Positions 10,605-22,457 of a stretch of DNA of 64,000 nucleotides are shown here, piece by piece. Below the pieces are notes generated by a model that was not told the origin of the DNA, ran no database searches, and was given only the letters and a program-made list of their open reading frames with translations. The translations under genes and the position numbers were made by a program. Numbering within the stretch: position 1 is the first letter of the stretch; every line of letters begins with the position of its first letter. Source of the stretch: Mesocentrotus franciscanus (Eukaryota; Echinodermata; Echinoidea; Camarodonta; Strongylocentrotidae). The stretch covers positions 16,788,992-16,852,991 of the forward strand of contig CP137675.1 in the NCBI GenBank assembly GCA_037976565.1, in the 5' to 3' direction.

Positions 10605-11149
10605 TCATCATATTCACGATTACCTTTGTGTGTTCCTCCACAGAGCAGTCACGTTAGATGATGAAGGGTGTCATGTGCCCAGAGAACCGTCTCATGCACA
10701 TCTATTACAATCATCATAATTTATTGTCAATCCAAATTCTATTTTTCGTATAAAGCAATCATCTGTGATATTGTTTTCCGCGTAAAGATAAAAATACGTG
10801 ACTGTATAGTACCCGTCGAAGGTTTTGCTATAATTCATACGCCTTGGATTTTGTGATGGATTTTTACTGCAATGTTTTTTCCGAAATTTAAAATGGCATG
10901 TCACCGCACTGAAAAATGTGTTGCAAGTAGAGGTACACATTATACATTCCAATGATAATTATGATATCCAACTTAGTGGGTTTAAAAAAAATGTTTTTAA
11001 ACCCACTTTTTCATGAATGTAATGGTTATATACTTTTATTTCCAATTCCGTTTAGATTTTCGGGGTGGTATCATCGTTTTTAAAATAATTTGTTTACATA
11101 ATCAATTAAAGTAAAACCGTGTTGAACAAAGAAGTGCATATATAGATCG

Positions 11150-11181
<32 letters not shown>

Positions 11182-11330
11182 TTTTTTCGTCATAAAAGAA
11201 AACATGCTAGTTACATTCTCAACTGATTTTTTTTTTTTTTGGGGGAATTAAAAAAAGAACAGCATTGCAAATTTTGTTTGACTCTGACCCTCATTAAGAA
11301 TCATATTTATCAACCAAACAAGTAGAGGTT
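10605..11330 (+). repeat. Sub-repeat B2 (copy of B1) with hairpin
   Basis: Matches 2864-3550. The hairpin is well kept at 10976-11006 (GTGGGTTTAAAA ... TTTAAACCCAC). An AT microsatellite lies at about 11150-11180. At about 11320 the sequence jumps back to the motif CAAGTAGAGGTTTACATTAT, giving an extra partial repeat. Confidence 0.8.
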
Positions 11331-13346
11331 TACATTATACATTCCAATGATAATTATGATATACAACAATAGTAGGTTTTAACAAGTTTTTTTTCATGAA
11401 TTTAATGTTTATATAATTTTATTTTCAATTCCGTTTAGATTTTCGGGATTAGTTTGGAAATAATTTGTTTACATAATCAATTGAGGTAAAACTTTCATGT
11501 TGAATAAAAAAGTGCACAAATAGATCGATAAATGTATACATACAGATCTTCTCGTTATATATAAAAAGAAAACATGCTAGTTATATTCTCAACTGAATTT
11601 TGTTGGTGTACTTTAAAAATAAAACAGCATTGCGAACTTGGTTTGACTCTGACCTTCATTCTGAATCATATTTATTAACCAAACAAGAGATTAACAATGA
11701 CGAACAAAAGAGAAGAAGGAAAAAATTCATTTATGCTCACATGTCATTGGTCTTAATTGATTGAGCGTGAAAATAGATCAAATGACCTCATGAATTTCAA
11801 AAACGGAAACCTGAAAAAATCAAACCATACTCATACATTCATAATGAAATTTAAATTTCTATTTCCACAATTCGTGTTTCCACAAAATCATTTAATAAAA
11901 AGACAAATCATGCATTCTCAAAAGACTGAAATCAGGTGGTAATTATAAAGAAAATCAATGACTTTGATCGGTATACAAAAAGAGAGAGAAATACCATACT
12001 ATATTATTCATAATATTTTACGGATGGGGGAGGCCAAGAGGAAAGCTTGGTATGGTGAATGGCTGCTTTAATTTCGATTTCAATAATGGTTTATTAATGC
12101 AATCTATACATGACTAGCAGCCGAAGCTGGATCACTCGTGTTTGCATGTAATATTGACGTAATAAATATCATATTTAAAATATAAGGACATGTTAAAAAC
12201 AAACAAACATGATACTTACAAAGGGAGATAAATAATGGCAATCCTAGGACATTTTCTAAGATGAATATATGTTGCACAGTTATCTGCTTGAGTGTTCAAA
12301 CATATAGACTTAAAATATACACGGAAAGAAAGACAAAAAAGTGTCTATGTATTTGATCAGTATAAGTAACAAAAATCAATTAAGGAGGAATTATACAATA
12401 AATAGAGAAAAACTAAGAACAGAATAGAACATTTCGAGACAAACAAATAAAAGTTTAGAAAAATGGGGACACACGAATATATCTAATAAGACAAAAGAAA
12501 TGTAAGAAGCTGCAGAAGGTATTTTTATTTTCAAAGTTTAAGAAGACAAATGCCAGCAACGTTGATGAATGGGAACAGAATATATAGGCTTAGATTTATT
12601 AATTCATTCACTCATTCATTCATCCATTAGTTTAATTTATTTATTTTCATGAAAATACAGTCAGAGTAAATAAACTTTTATTCATACAGCAAAATATTGA
12701 ACATACAAAGTAATTAATATCATCGGCAATGTAGAAAGAATGATGTATTTTATAATGTACACAGTTACTTGTAGGAGAAAAATTAACACAAATATGATGG
12801 AGCATAGATTATAAGTACATGACATGAGAAGTTAACTATCCTGTGGAAAAGAGGGATTATGAAAATTAAATGTTTGGTATATAGTTCAATATTATTTAGA
12901 ATATAAATTCAGTTTTTAGTCGCTTTGTGAATGTTAAAATATTCTTATAAGACACGGATGCATCGTACACAGTAATCAGTCATTAGAATATTCGCTTTGC
13001 TTACAATTGAGGCATACCTGTTTCCCCAAAGAAGAAAGATTTAATGCATTGTTGTTCATCATTACAGTGTATTGTTTGGTCCCTGCTAAACATTATTTAT
13101 ACATCAGAGCATTCCAATCCAAGCGTTTCTCCAATGCACATTTATTTTCTGTCTACTTTAATAGTGTATCAAGTTCATACTAAATAGCTAAGAAATAACG
13201 GAGGACGGCATCAAAGACCTGCATAGAGTGGAGTAAGACTGGAAGAGTGCAATGGAATTTCTGGGACTAGAAAAGTGGAAGAGTATTATATATGTCAATC
13301 AACCTCCAGGTAAGATACCATGATATCCGCCTCATGCGAACCAAAC
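11321..13346 (+). repeat. Second partial sub-repeat and right part of copy 2
   Basis: The extra partial sub-repeat has lost the right arm of the hairpin (near 11371). From about 11790 on it matches 3967-5550 of copy 1 base for base over long runs. No gene is recognised. Confidence 0.75.
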
Positions 13347-13499
13347 GGTCGACACTATTATGGTCTCCAAAATTCTTTAGCTAGCTAAACTTGCGCATGC
13401 GCGCACATGGTAACCGACTAACCGTTAGGGTTAGTGATAGGGTTATACGAAAGCTCATGAATAATAATGAACCAATCTTGGAGCCATACAGTGTCGACC
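13347..13499. mobile_element. 153-bp MITE with 9-bp target duplication
   Basis: Ends GGTCGACACTATTATGG and its near-complement CCATACAGTGTCGACC; flanks GAACCAAAC at 13338-13346 and 13500-13508. Copy 1 (near 5545) shows one GAACCAAAC and no insert. The 9-bp duplication suggests a Mutator-like or Merlin-like origin. It carries an NRF1-like GCGCATGCGC (near 13396). Confidence 0.85.
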
Positions 13500-13727
13500 G
13501 AACCAAACAGGGCCGACCGAAATCGTAAAGTGGCGCACAAACGATGCCCATTAGCTGAAATCAAAGAGCGCGAAATTCAGCATAACGAAAACCTGTGGCA
13601 CGTACACCAACCGCCAAAGGTGAACCTTTGAACTTGAGTAAGGGACATGAAAATACATGATATACACCATCAGCTATACCCTTATTAGAAAAAGGTCCAA
13701 ATAAAATTGGGAGACATCGAATCTTAA

Positions 13728-14086
13728 AGTGACTCGGTAACATTGCCTCAAATTCTGAAACAAAATCCTGGATTTAGCTCATTATAAACCTTTAGGTCAG
13801 TCAGGAATCCCATGACGTTTACAAGCCGACAGCCTGTCTGATTATCAAGATATTTATGATTGGAAATCGAAATTTCATTTTTTTTTTTTGTTTTTCTAAC
13901 GGTTTTTATAACACTACAGTCTAAATGGCAAAATGAGTCTGGTAAAACCGGCCACTCAAAGATTTTTACTTTTTTGAGGCACCATTTTTTTTTTTTTTTG
14001 GGGGGGCTTCAATATTACACCATATCACAGACACTGATAACACGTAGGGCCATGCATCTCAGATTTAACATTGTTAAGCGATGCCT
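13728..14086. mobile_element. TTAA-flanked MITE (family X), copy 1
   Basis: Flanked by TTAA (13724-13727 and 14087-14090), with ends AGTGACTCGGTAAC and GCGATGCCT. It is the inverted match of 50064-50825, which also sits between TTAA sites. TTAA targeting with AG-starting ends fits Kolobok- or piggyBac-type non-autonomous elements. No coding capacity. Confidence 0.75.
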
Positions 14087-14100
14087 TTAATGTTGAAATA

Positions 14101-14933
14101 TACAGGGTGCCCCCCCCCAAAAAAAAACGGACTATTATGCAGGAAAAATGTCACTGGTATACCAGTGGATGTGAATTAATATTTTAAAAAGAGGAATGAA
14201 ACCGAACAGGCCAAAAAATAATTGAGTAATTTATTTATATTTATTTATATTTTGTGTTGCTTTTGTTGTTCTATAGACGCATTTTTGTGTGAAACAATGT
14301 TGAAGACATTCACTGTCAATGCTCCTTGCATGAAACAACTTTTCATTGTGTATATATATCCATGTATTCTGTTGGGGGCTTGTTCCAAATAGTAGAATGC
14401 GTTTCTCACAATATGGGCTATATAGGTAATTATTGATTTCATTATGTTATTAATTTTGGTTGAATTGCTCTCATAATATTATGTCCATGTATTCAATGTT
14501 CGGATTCCGTGTATATTAATGCATTATTTCGTTTTTACAAATGTAAAGCGTATAGAGAACTCTACGAATTAACCTTTCCCATCATTATTATTGGTTTCAG
14601 AAATGTTATTATGCCTTAATAAACGTCAGGTTGAACACAAACATAAATATTCCAGACCTATTTTTAGAGGCATTTTCAATTACTTGTCAAACACAGACGT
14701 GCAATTGTACAAATTGTTTTTAAAAAAAAACACAGTTTTATTGATACATGACAAATTTGAACTCCTACCATGCATCATAAAATGCTCCCTATTATAACCT
14801 AACCCCCTCTTCTTAATTTGTCCATCTTGGTAATGGTATCATATTTCATGTGAAAAGATTCTTATTCCGCCGGTACAAATGAACTTGACCCCACGTTATT
14901 GGAAGTATTCTATTTTATTTGGGCCACCCTGTA
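14101..14933. mobile_element. 833-bp MITE with TACAGGGTG ends
   Basis: Ends TACAGGGTGCCCCCC and GGGCCACCCTGTA are inverted repeats over about 10 bp. The C/A-rich run behind the left end resembles TACAGGGTGTCCCAAA-type termini of animal DNA transposons. ATA occurs on both sides, but the target duplication is unclear. No transposase frame is visible inside. Confidence 0.6.
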
Positions 14934-16072
14934 ATACTCTGCAAATACAACTGTTTGATTTTGTTTTTAATGTACACGAGCAATGGACTTGAGTTAAAAA
15001 AAAACAAGCAAGGCATAAAATTGAGCAAACACACACAAAGAGCTCTCGTAAATGCATTTAGGCGCAAACTTAGAAGTCCCACATGGCTATCACATGGTGA
15101 ATATAACAAAAGATACTTTTGAAGTATTGTTCATCCTCAAAGGAATTACGATCACACAGAGAGCGGTGCTTTAGAAAATGTTCTTCGAAGCGTAATTTAT
15201 ATCTCACAAGTACATCGTGGCCATGGGGTACTTTGTTCGGAAGGGGTAGAATTGGCGGTGAATTAGAGGTACCGGTGGACCTTACAATGTCAAGGGTAAT
15301 TTGATGGGAAATCCCCCCTCCCCCCTGAAAAAGAGACTAGATTTTGCTCCATCAGCAAATACGTAAATGGTGATCAGTACTATCTTTGCATGAATTAAAC
15401 CGTCTAAAAAGCTTGTCATACCATTTTTTTAATAGAAAATCTAAGATATTGCTCACGATTGTTTCTTACTCTAACATTAACCAAATGCGGAACAGAAAAG
15501 GTAAGGATGAAGGGAAATTCTTCTTTATTCTATTATTCTATATATTCTGTATACAAAAAACGTTCGTGCATGGAATGAAATAAAGTATATAGGCTTATGT
15601 ATAATAGGTTTTATCTGAAAGGGTATTGCGAATTTTACAACTCTTTTACACAACATTTGTGTATGTAAGTCGTGGATAAAGAATTGCAGGCGTTCGAACA
15701 GAAAACCTTGTTTTGGTAAAATCTCGAAGCAAGCACAACTCATTGGTAGCCTACACTTAGATAACTCAGGCACACCTAAGAGACCGAAACCAGACCGATA
15801 AGAGGCCGATAAAAAATGCATCTACCTGGATGGAATGGAACAATTGGTATCATTCAAGTTACGTTAGTAGAATATATGATATTGCAATTTTCGAGAGACA
15901 AAATGAAATAAGACCTCCTTTGATTAGAGAAATACAAGAAAAAATGTTCCAAGGAAAGTAAAGATGAGGAAATAGAGTTAGCAGAAGGACATTGCACTTT
16001 AGTATTTCATTTTCGAAAATGGGACAATTTTACAGAGAACAGTGACATATAAATTAAACTACACATCAATAT
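14934..16072. other. No gene recognised
   Basis: AT-rich sequence with only short open frames on both strands. Two C/T-rich bits near 15315 and an ordinary mix elsewhere. I see no repeat match within the window and no RNA gene. Confidence 0.5.
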
Positions 16073-16213
<141 letters not shown>

Positions 16214-16589
16214 TTTTCCCTCTCTCAAATAACTTGAAACTGGGTTGGGAAGAGAGAGAGAGAGAGAGGGGTGGATGTGAGTTTGTATGACTTTATGTGT
16301 GACTGTATGCATGTGGGGTTAGAAAGACCAGGGAGATGATCCCTGGAAAGACGGAGAGTCTTTTGTTGTGTGTGTGCATTGTGTTTTGTAATTCTCTATC
16401 TTCAGGGATAGTACTATATTTTATTTGAAGCTCCACTGCACTACTTGTAGCTAACTGCTCCTTCTATATGGAAAACAGTGCCTAAGCGATGCCCGTTGGT
16501 CCCCCATGATCCTCTTTTTTTATAGCTGAGTTGATGAGATAACCACCCGTCTGTGACCAGCAAGGTGGTATATCCCTCCTTGCCAAACT

Positions 16590-16800
16590 AGTGCAGACGA
16601 TGCATTGTTTGATTTTTGTTTAATGTATTAAAAAAGACTAATTATATTCTTCTGTGTATACTGTTTTGGATGAAAAAGATATACGAATTTAGTTTTGACT
16701 TTGAAGTGATTTAACTTCTGAATGATGTAATTTGTATTTACTTTGTTTTGATTTGTACCACTTCTGTTTGGAGAAATAAAACATTTCATTAAACAAAATA
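16590..16800 (+). mobile_element. Possible 3' end of a retroelement
   Basis: T-rich sequence ending GGAGAAATAAAACATTTCATTAAAC, with a polyadenylation-type AATAAA. It resembles the 3' tail of non-LTR elements, but no coding part is attached. The flanks 16214-16590 and 16800-17100 show no gene. Confidence 0.25.
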
Positions 16801-17100
16801 TAAAATCAGCCCGAATAGCGAAGAGTGGGACGGTTTTGGCAGTGTGATTAAGGTATAAATAAGGTGCGACTATATGATAAACTGTTCTTTGTTTGTCTTC
16901 TATTTTAGATTATTATTATTATTACATCATCATTATTTTCATCAGTGGGTTAACAGAAATTGAAATGTAAGATTGTTTGCATCTGTATTTAATATGTTTG
17001 TAACACAGAGCCTACATTGAGATTGGAGAACCTCTATAACAGGAAGTAGTTTCCTTCTGCACGCTCTTGCTATTCTCGGGCCATCTATATAGTCGGTGGT

Positions 17101-17372
17101 CTCTTCACGGACATGACAAAAGAGGAAGAATACTAAATACATTTATCCCAAGACCAATCATATGACGATATAAAGATCCGGTTGTTCTGACGTGTTGTAT
17201 ATACAACACCAAAAAGCATACCAATACACAAAACATCTCTTCACGTACATGACAAAAAAGTAAGAATAATAAGTAAATTTATTCCGAGACCAATCATATG
17301 TCTATATTTAGATCCGATTGTTCTGACGTGTTGTATATACAACACCAAAAAGCATACAAATACACAAAACAT
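17101..17372. repeat. 136-bp tandem duplication with internal palindrome
   Basis: Two direct copies, period 136 (17101 and 17237), each starting CTCTTCACG. Each holds the perfect 18-bp palindrome GTGTTGTATATACAACAC (17192-17209 and 17328-17345). Confidence 0.9.
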
Positions 17373-17434
17373 CTTTTCTTTTTCCTTCGAAATCCCGAAC
17401 CCAGTTCGGACATTCTGGGGAAGGATTTAACCCC

Positions 17435-17590
17435 AGAGCCTAACCATGGCGTTGTGGCGTGTCAGCCGAGGACGCAGGTTCGAAACTGAGTCACGTCTTT
17501 CGGATGGTGACGTTAAAGGTCGGTCCCCAGACGTAAATAATCATATCTGATTGATACACGTCTGTAAAAACCCAATCACACACACATGGA
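17435..17590 (+). mobile_element. tRNA-derived SINE
   Basis: The head has a box A-like TGGCGTTGTGG and a box B GCAGGTTCGAAACTG (about 17475), followed by a body ending ACGTCTGTAAAAACCC. The same tail is present in reverse at 18335-18428 and as a trace at about 868-918, so it is an interspersed family. No tRNA cloverleaf closes. Confidence 0.65.
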
Positions 17591-17905
17591 GTTACGTACT
17601 CTTCATCATGTTTGTTCATGAGACGTCCACGTGAATATTACCTAACTCTACAAAAGGTCTTTATTATAATTACAATATGGAGCAATCGTTATGGAAGGGG
17701 GAAGTGATACGATTGTTATTTAAACAAGATTTATTGTATTCTGTAACTCAAGAAATCAGGTAACCGTGCACCCGTTTCTCGTTGACTCGCAGCATGTCTT
17801 GACCTTTTGACCTTTGGATCGGTATTTTCTGCTCTCTGTCTGCACCCATCTCCACCTCCTTCTCGTCATCATCATCATCTTTCTCCACGACATTCCCAGC
17901 TCATC

Positions 17906-18160
17906 ATGGCAGACATCGACATCATTCAGCGACTACGAGGTCAATACCAATACCCGACACCCGGAAGACGCTCACTACCTAATGGTCACGGTGCGTCTCT
18001 CATTAGTGGACCACGATCGACATCGATGGCGTCAGGTATGAGTAGGGTGTCAAGTAACACCGGATCACCGGCTCGATCACCAGTTCGTCCTCTCCATGTG
18101 CCCAATATGTGCCTTCCGACGATGTCGGTATACAACGCTCGGACGGCGAGGAAGGCCTAA
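17906..18160 (+). CDS. Candidate coding exon, unknown protein (84 aa)
   Basis: An ATG in good context (CATCATGGC) opens 84 codons to a TAA. Composition differs from the AT-rich surroundings: it is richer in GC, Ser, Pro, Arg and Gly, and it contains R-G-Q-Y-Q-Y-P-T-P-G-R-R and a Ser/Pro-rich stretch S-N-T-G-S-P-A-R-S-P. No domain is recognised; it looks like a disordered N-terminus. A strong splice donor, CAG|GTATGAGT, lies inside at 18035/18036. If used, the exon would be 130 nt and end in phase 1, which does not fit the phase-0 start of the SLC34 exon at 22458, so it is not simply that gene's first exon. AATAAA near 18635 could end a short transcript. It may also be a chance frame. Confidence 0.35.
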   Translation: MADIDIIQRLRGQYQYPTPGRRSLPNGHGASLISGPRSTSMASGMSRVSSNTGSPARSPVRPLHVPNMCLPTMSVYNARTARKA

Positions 18161-18334
18161 AGGAAGGTAGACGGTCCTCGTTATTTATGCACGTTCATGA
18201 ATCTTAATGGGCGTTGATGTTGCCATCCAGTTTGTTTGGATGCGTGGTGTTACCGACACGAGTCCACTCGCCGACCTTCCCCTTGCATCTTTCTCAGCTC
18301 CATTAGCATGCATGTAAATCCTAGGATGAGTGTG

Positions 18335-18428
18335 TGTGTGTGTAATTGGGTTTTTACAAGACGTGTATCAATCAGATATGATTATTTACGTCTGGGGACC
18401 GCGTCACCATCCGAAAGACGTGTTGAGT
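18335..18428 (-). mobile_element. SINE tail fragment
   Basis: Reverse match to the 3' part of the SINE at 17435-17590 (GGGTTTTTACAAGACGTGTA ... CATCCGAAAGACGTG). The tRNA-like head is missing. Confidence 0.7.
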
Positions 18429-18673
18429 TATCATGTAATGGTTATGTAGTGGGTATGGCCTCTGATACGTACCTCCCCCGTCCCTCCTTCAGCGTCATGT
18501 CTGCCAAATAATTCAACTTTGTCAGAATGCACGGACCTTTGTTGATATGTTAGACTGTTATTGTATATTTGTTTTTATTGTAACACCTTCTTCCTTTTGC
18601 TTTTTAATATATATATATATTTTTACAACAACAAATAAATCACCTCATTGTTGTAAGGGCGGTGCATTGGGGC

Positions 18674-18770
18674 AGTGGCGGATCCAGGGGCGGGGGCCCG
18701 GGAAAAAACCCAGGTAAAAACACCTTTTATTCAATTTTCGGAGGCAAAAAAAAATTTGTGCTCACTTCGC
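18674..18770 (+). mobile_element. hAT-like MITE end, truncated
   Basis: Starts CAGTGGCGGATCCAGGGGCG, the same terminus type as the complete element at 31149-31459. No right end is found. Confidence 0.5.
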
Positions 18771-20199
18771 ATTTTCCGCATTTTTATAGTTAACAAAAAA
18801 CAACAACAACAAAACAGACACAATATTATAAACTATTTGCTACGTGCAGCAAGGTGCAACAGCTGATTCCCCTACTCGAAACATGATTGGTCGAAAGCAA
18901 AGCTTTTATAACACCATTGAACAGCATGTTTACCCTGGCATCCTGGTCTACTCATGATGATCACATGTACAGCAGACTCACTACCCTTAGCATTATATGC
19001 CGTTTCCCTCATTACCATCATAAAAGAAAGGGGGTGTGTTCATGCACTCAGCTGTTTCAATAATCTCAATGTCAAATTGCAAAGAAATACCCGGCATGAT
19101 AAGAGAAGCCGCTGGAAAGAGTCTGAATCATTTTGCACGTGAAGCTTGGGGTGAATGTTTGGCGCCGAGTCGACGTTTGACTGAAAACGCGCCAGGAAGG
19201 GGAAGACACTCCTCGCAGCAAACCAAATTGAAATTGCACTTTTCCTAATTTGATATCCATACAGTTTATTCTCTTTAACTTTCGTAGATTGAGCTGAACT
19301 TGATAATGGTGAGTAAAAAAATATAAACAAATTTTGATTGGGAACAATTTGAGCAGATAAAGTATTCTTTTCCACGTTTAATCGTCTCAAAATTTCAACG
19401 ATGCGAGTCATTAGAAGCAAATTAAGATCTTAACTTATATGGAAATCTATCATGTTAATATTGTGATGGTACTTAATTGGGGATTTAGGACGATACTAAT
19501 TAATATTTACCCCGAACAAGTTGAAGGTATATCAAGAAAGCTTCATTATTTAAAAGAAGTAAGCCCGGCATCTCATTTTTTGGGAAGTCCAGACGACCAA
19601 TAATTGTTTTTTGACCAAGGGCGTCTATATATATTAATGATTGCGCTTAATCTACCAGCAGCATCACATTGGAGTTTTTTTTTCTTCTTCATTTATTTTA
19701 TGACCATGTTGGACTTCTACACAATGTCGTCTTCTGATTTCCCCCTTTTTATTATTTCATTTCGTTAAAAAAAAAAATCCTTTTGGTGAACACTTTTGTA
19801 TGACTCGTATCAAAGCAAGCTTATGGTACTCATGGTCTAATCTTTGCCAAATGTATCATCTTCTTAATGTATCGTACATATGATCTTGTTGTGGGCTGTA
19901 TTAGGGGAGCTGATGTGTGTTATAACAAAACAAAAGTCTAGTGACATGCGTGAAAGAGAATTGATCAATTATAAGAAAGTTATAGATATGTGATATCAGA
20001 AATGACTGACATTGATCTATTTTCGTGCCAACTCTCCAAAATGTTATTTTTATGAACTTTCATTCTCTATCTTGTTCAAGCTTCGTATTTTATGTGAAAA
20101 AAACACAACATTAAAATAGGTAGCACTTAGTCCCATCAATCCCAATTTTTTTTAAATCGCTGTCTAGAGAAGAAATTGTTTTTTTTTAAATATTCAGTT
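18771..20199. other. No gene recognised
   Basis: AT-rich, frames short on both strands. Open frames around 19040-19420 overlap each other on opposite strands, show no family resemblance and are not called. Confidence 0.5.
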
Positions 20200-20612
20200 C
20201 AGGTTAAATAGAAACCGGATTCCAAATACATGTATCTTCCAATTCTGGTTACACGCAGTTTTGTTTCTAATTGTCCCAATGTTAATTTATGTCTATCATG
20301 TCTGGGCAGATAGGTCTGAAAATAATTAGCCCGATTATATAGAGTTTAACATGAAAACCGGATCTCCAAATGAGATGGCTATACAAAGCTAGCTTCTTAA
20401 TCCTGATCCACGAGGGGAAAACAAAAATCTCATGGTTCATTCACTGGAGGTTGAATAGAAGCCGTATTCCAAATATCTACCAACTCTGGTTCTACTTAAT
20501 TGTCCTAATGTTAATTTATGTCTATAATGTCTGGGTAGATAGGCCTGAAAATTGGCCAAATTACGTAGAGTTTAACATGAAAGCCGGATCCCCAAATGAA
20601 ATAGCTTTGTAA
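20200..20612. repeat. Two diverged direct repeats (~165 bp)
   Basis: The stretch with GTTAATTTATGTCTAT, GTCTGGG(C/T)AGATAGG and GAGTTTAACATGAAA(A/G)CCGGAT occurs at about 20200-20372 and again at 20448-20600. Confidence 0.8.
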
Positions 20613-20624
20613 TCATGGTCCGCG

Positions 20625-21016
20625 ATGGGGGGTGGCAACTCTTTGTGTAATAAAGATAGTTGCAATACTATATATGTGACAAAACCTTTTTTGGGGGAGT
20701 GATGTAATCTAAAATTTGTAATGTGGGGGAACTCTTTGTGTAATAAAGATAGTTGCAGTACTATATATGTGTTACAGAACCTTTTTTGAGGGGGTGATGT
20801 AATGTAACATTTGTAATGTGGGGGGGCAACTCTTTGTGTAATAAAGATAGTTGCAGTACTATAGATGTTACAGAACCTTTTTTGGGGGTGATGTAATCTA
20901 AAGTTTGTAATGTGGGGGCAACTCTTTGTGTAATAAAGATAGTTGCAGTACTATGTATGTTAAGGAACCTTTTTTTGGGGGGGGGGAGAGTGATGTAATC
21001 TAAAATTTGTAATGTC
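20625..21016. repeat. Tandem array, four ~95-bp units
   Basis: Units start at about 20634, 20728, 20827 and 20919, each with CAACTCTTTGTGTAATAAAG, a CCTTTTTTGGGGG run and GATGTAATCTAAAATTTGTA. Each carries an AATAAA hexamer. Confidence 0.9.
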
Positions 21017-21905
21017 AAAAGATGATCTTGCCAGTCGGGTAGACCAATGTTTGAAATGAGCTGAATGTGTGCTGAATGTAAATTAAATGGTTTTAAAGAA
21101 TAGCTTAATCGATTCTACCACATGCTTCATCAAGAATGTGTCTACTCATCACATACTCGTGTCTAGGGGAGTGCAAACTACATTCTTCATGAGTAACTTT
21201 TGATTAACCAAGTGGATTCCATCTTCATTTTGTTGTTAAACTCTTATTCATGATAATCGGAAAAATACTTTCCTCTTTGAATGCCTGGGGTAACAAATAT
21301 GAACTACATTCCTCTTCCAAGACTAATGTCGAGTTATTTACATGTATTTATTTATTTATTTATTAAGTCTTTTTTAACCAGGGTGGCTGCATCATTGATG
21401 TCAACATTGTTTTACAAGTCTAAGGATCTGAAGAAGAAAATATAAAAAGTATGATACAAGATACAGACACAAGGATGATCAAAAAAACTATTAAAAGCAA
21501 AGAAATATACAAGACAAAAATAGCAAAATGTTAACTCAGCGTGTAATTTTTCAACCATAAAATAAATGCATTTCAAATTTATCATAGTAAAAATAATCTC
21601 GAGTATAATGGCCGTAACATCATCATTAGATTTTGATATTGATGCAGCCAGTTACATTTATCATCTCTTTAAGTGATTCTGATTATATACAATTTTTGAT
21701 TGTTTGTGTTTTTCCCAAAATATTTGACCCTCTTTCTCACATACTGATTGTAACTCCGATGTAGAAAAAAGATGCAGAAGTACAAACATTTTAAAATTAA
21801 ATGACTACAATATATTACCAATGATGTAAGTAAGAAAGGGATTTCATAATTTGTTGAATATTCAACTGCCAAAGTGATCATGGTGAATGGTGATACTTGA
21901 TCTAT
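21017..21905. other. No gene recognised
   Basis: AT-rich with a (TTTA)n tract near 21345. Nothing further is seen. Confidence 0.5.
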
Positions 21906-21907
21906 TG

Positions 21908-22020
21908 TTTGTTTGCTATACCTGACTGCTAAGAAAGCATGTGTATGCTTGTAAGTAAGCAACCAGGGGACCGACGGCTTTAAGTCCTCCCCGAGGGACT
22001 CGGTAATGAGAATAATGCCT
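21908..22020 (-). mobile_element. SINE body, head missing
   Basis: CTGACTGCTAAGAAAGCATG ... CCGACGGCTTTAAGTCCTCC matches 22628-22740 of the fuller copy. The tRNA-like head is absent. Confidence 0.7.
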
Positions 22021-22162
22021 TATAAAAAAAATGCACAAAATTGTGCAGTTCTCTTTGAAATGAGCATTCAGAACACTAATCTTAATATACAGAAGAGAAA
22101 ATGTGATAAAGGAAAAGGAGAAAGAAAAAAAGAAAGGCACCGTGATGAAAGTACACCTACCG

Positions 22163-22400
22163 GTAATGACAATTAACAATTAAATTATTCATACGCTTAA
22201 GAAGCTTTGAAATTTTGTGATTTTGTGAAAAATTGATTTGTTCCGATTAATTTTTCTTGAGGATGTGATATATTAAAGTTTACACCTAATAGTTTTCAAC
22301 AAAAGACGTAATTCAACCAGTCCACTTTTCATTCTTGAGTTACGGGGGAATAGGAATCAAATTTACAATGGGTATGAATAGTATTCATTGAAGACTGACT
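22163..22400. mobile_element. MITE family V, diverged copy
   Basis: Ends AATTAACAATTAAATTATTC and GGGTATGAATAGTATTC. The middle (GTGATATATTAAAGTTTACA, TTCAACCAGTCCA, TTCTTGAGTTACG) matches 49055-49312. Confidence 0.65.
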
Positions 22401-22457
22401 TTGTACGTCTAATCGAGATGTCTAATCATTTAAAACTATATTTCATCCCCTGTGCAG

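Larger units (their letters stand above)
6314..13612 (+). repeat. Tandem segmental duplication, copy 2 (~7.3 kb with insertions)
   Basis: Direct copy of 586-5640. It is longer because it holds a 129-bp hAT-like MITE (7456-7584), an L2-like LINE (8492-10604) with a Mutator-like element inside it, an extra partial sub-repeat (about 11321-11390) and a 153-bp MITE (13347-13499). Copy 1 supplies the empty site for each of these. No host coding exon is recognised. Confidence 0.85.
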
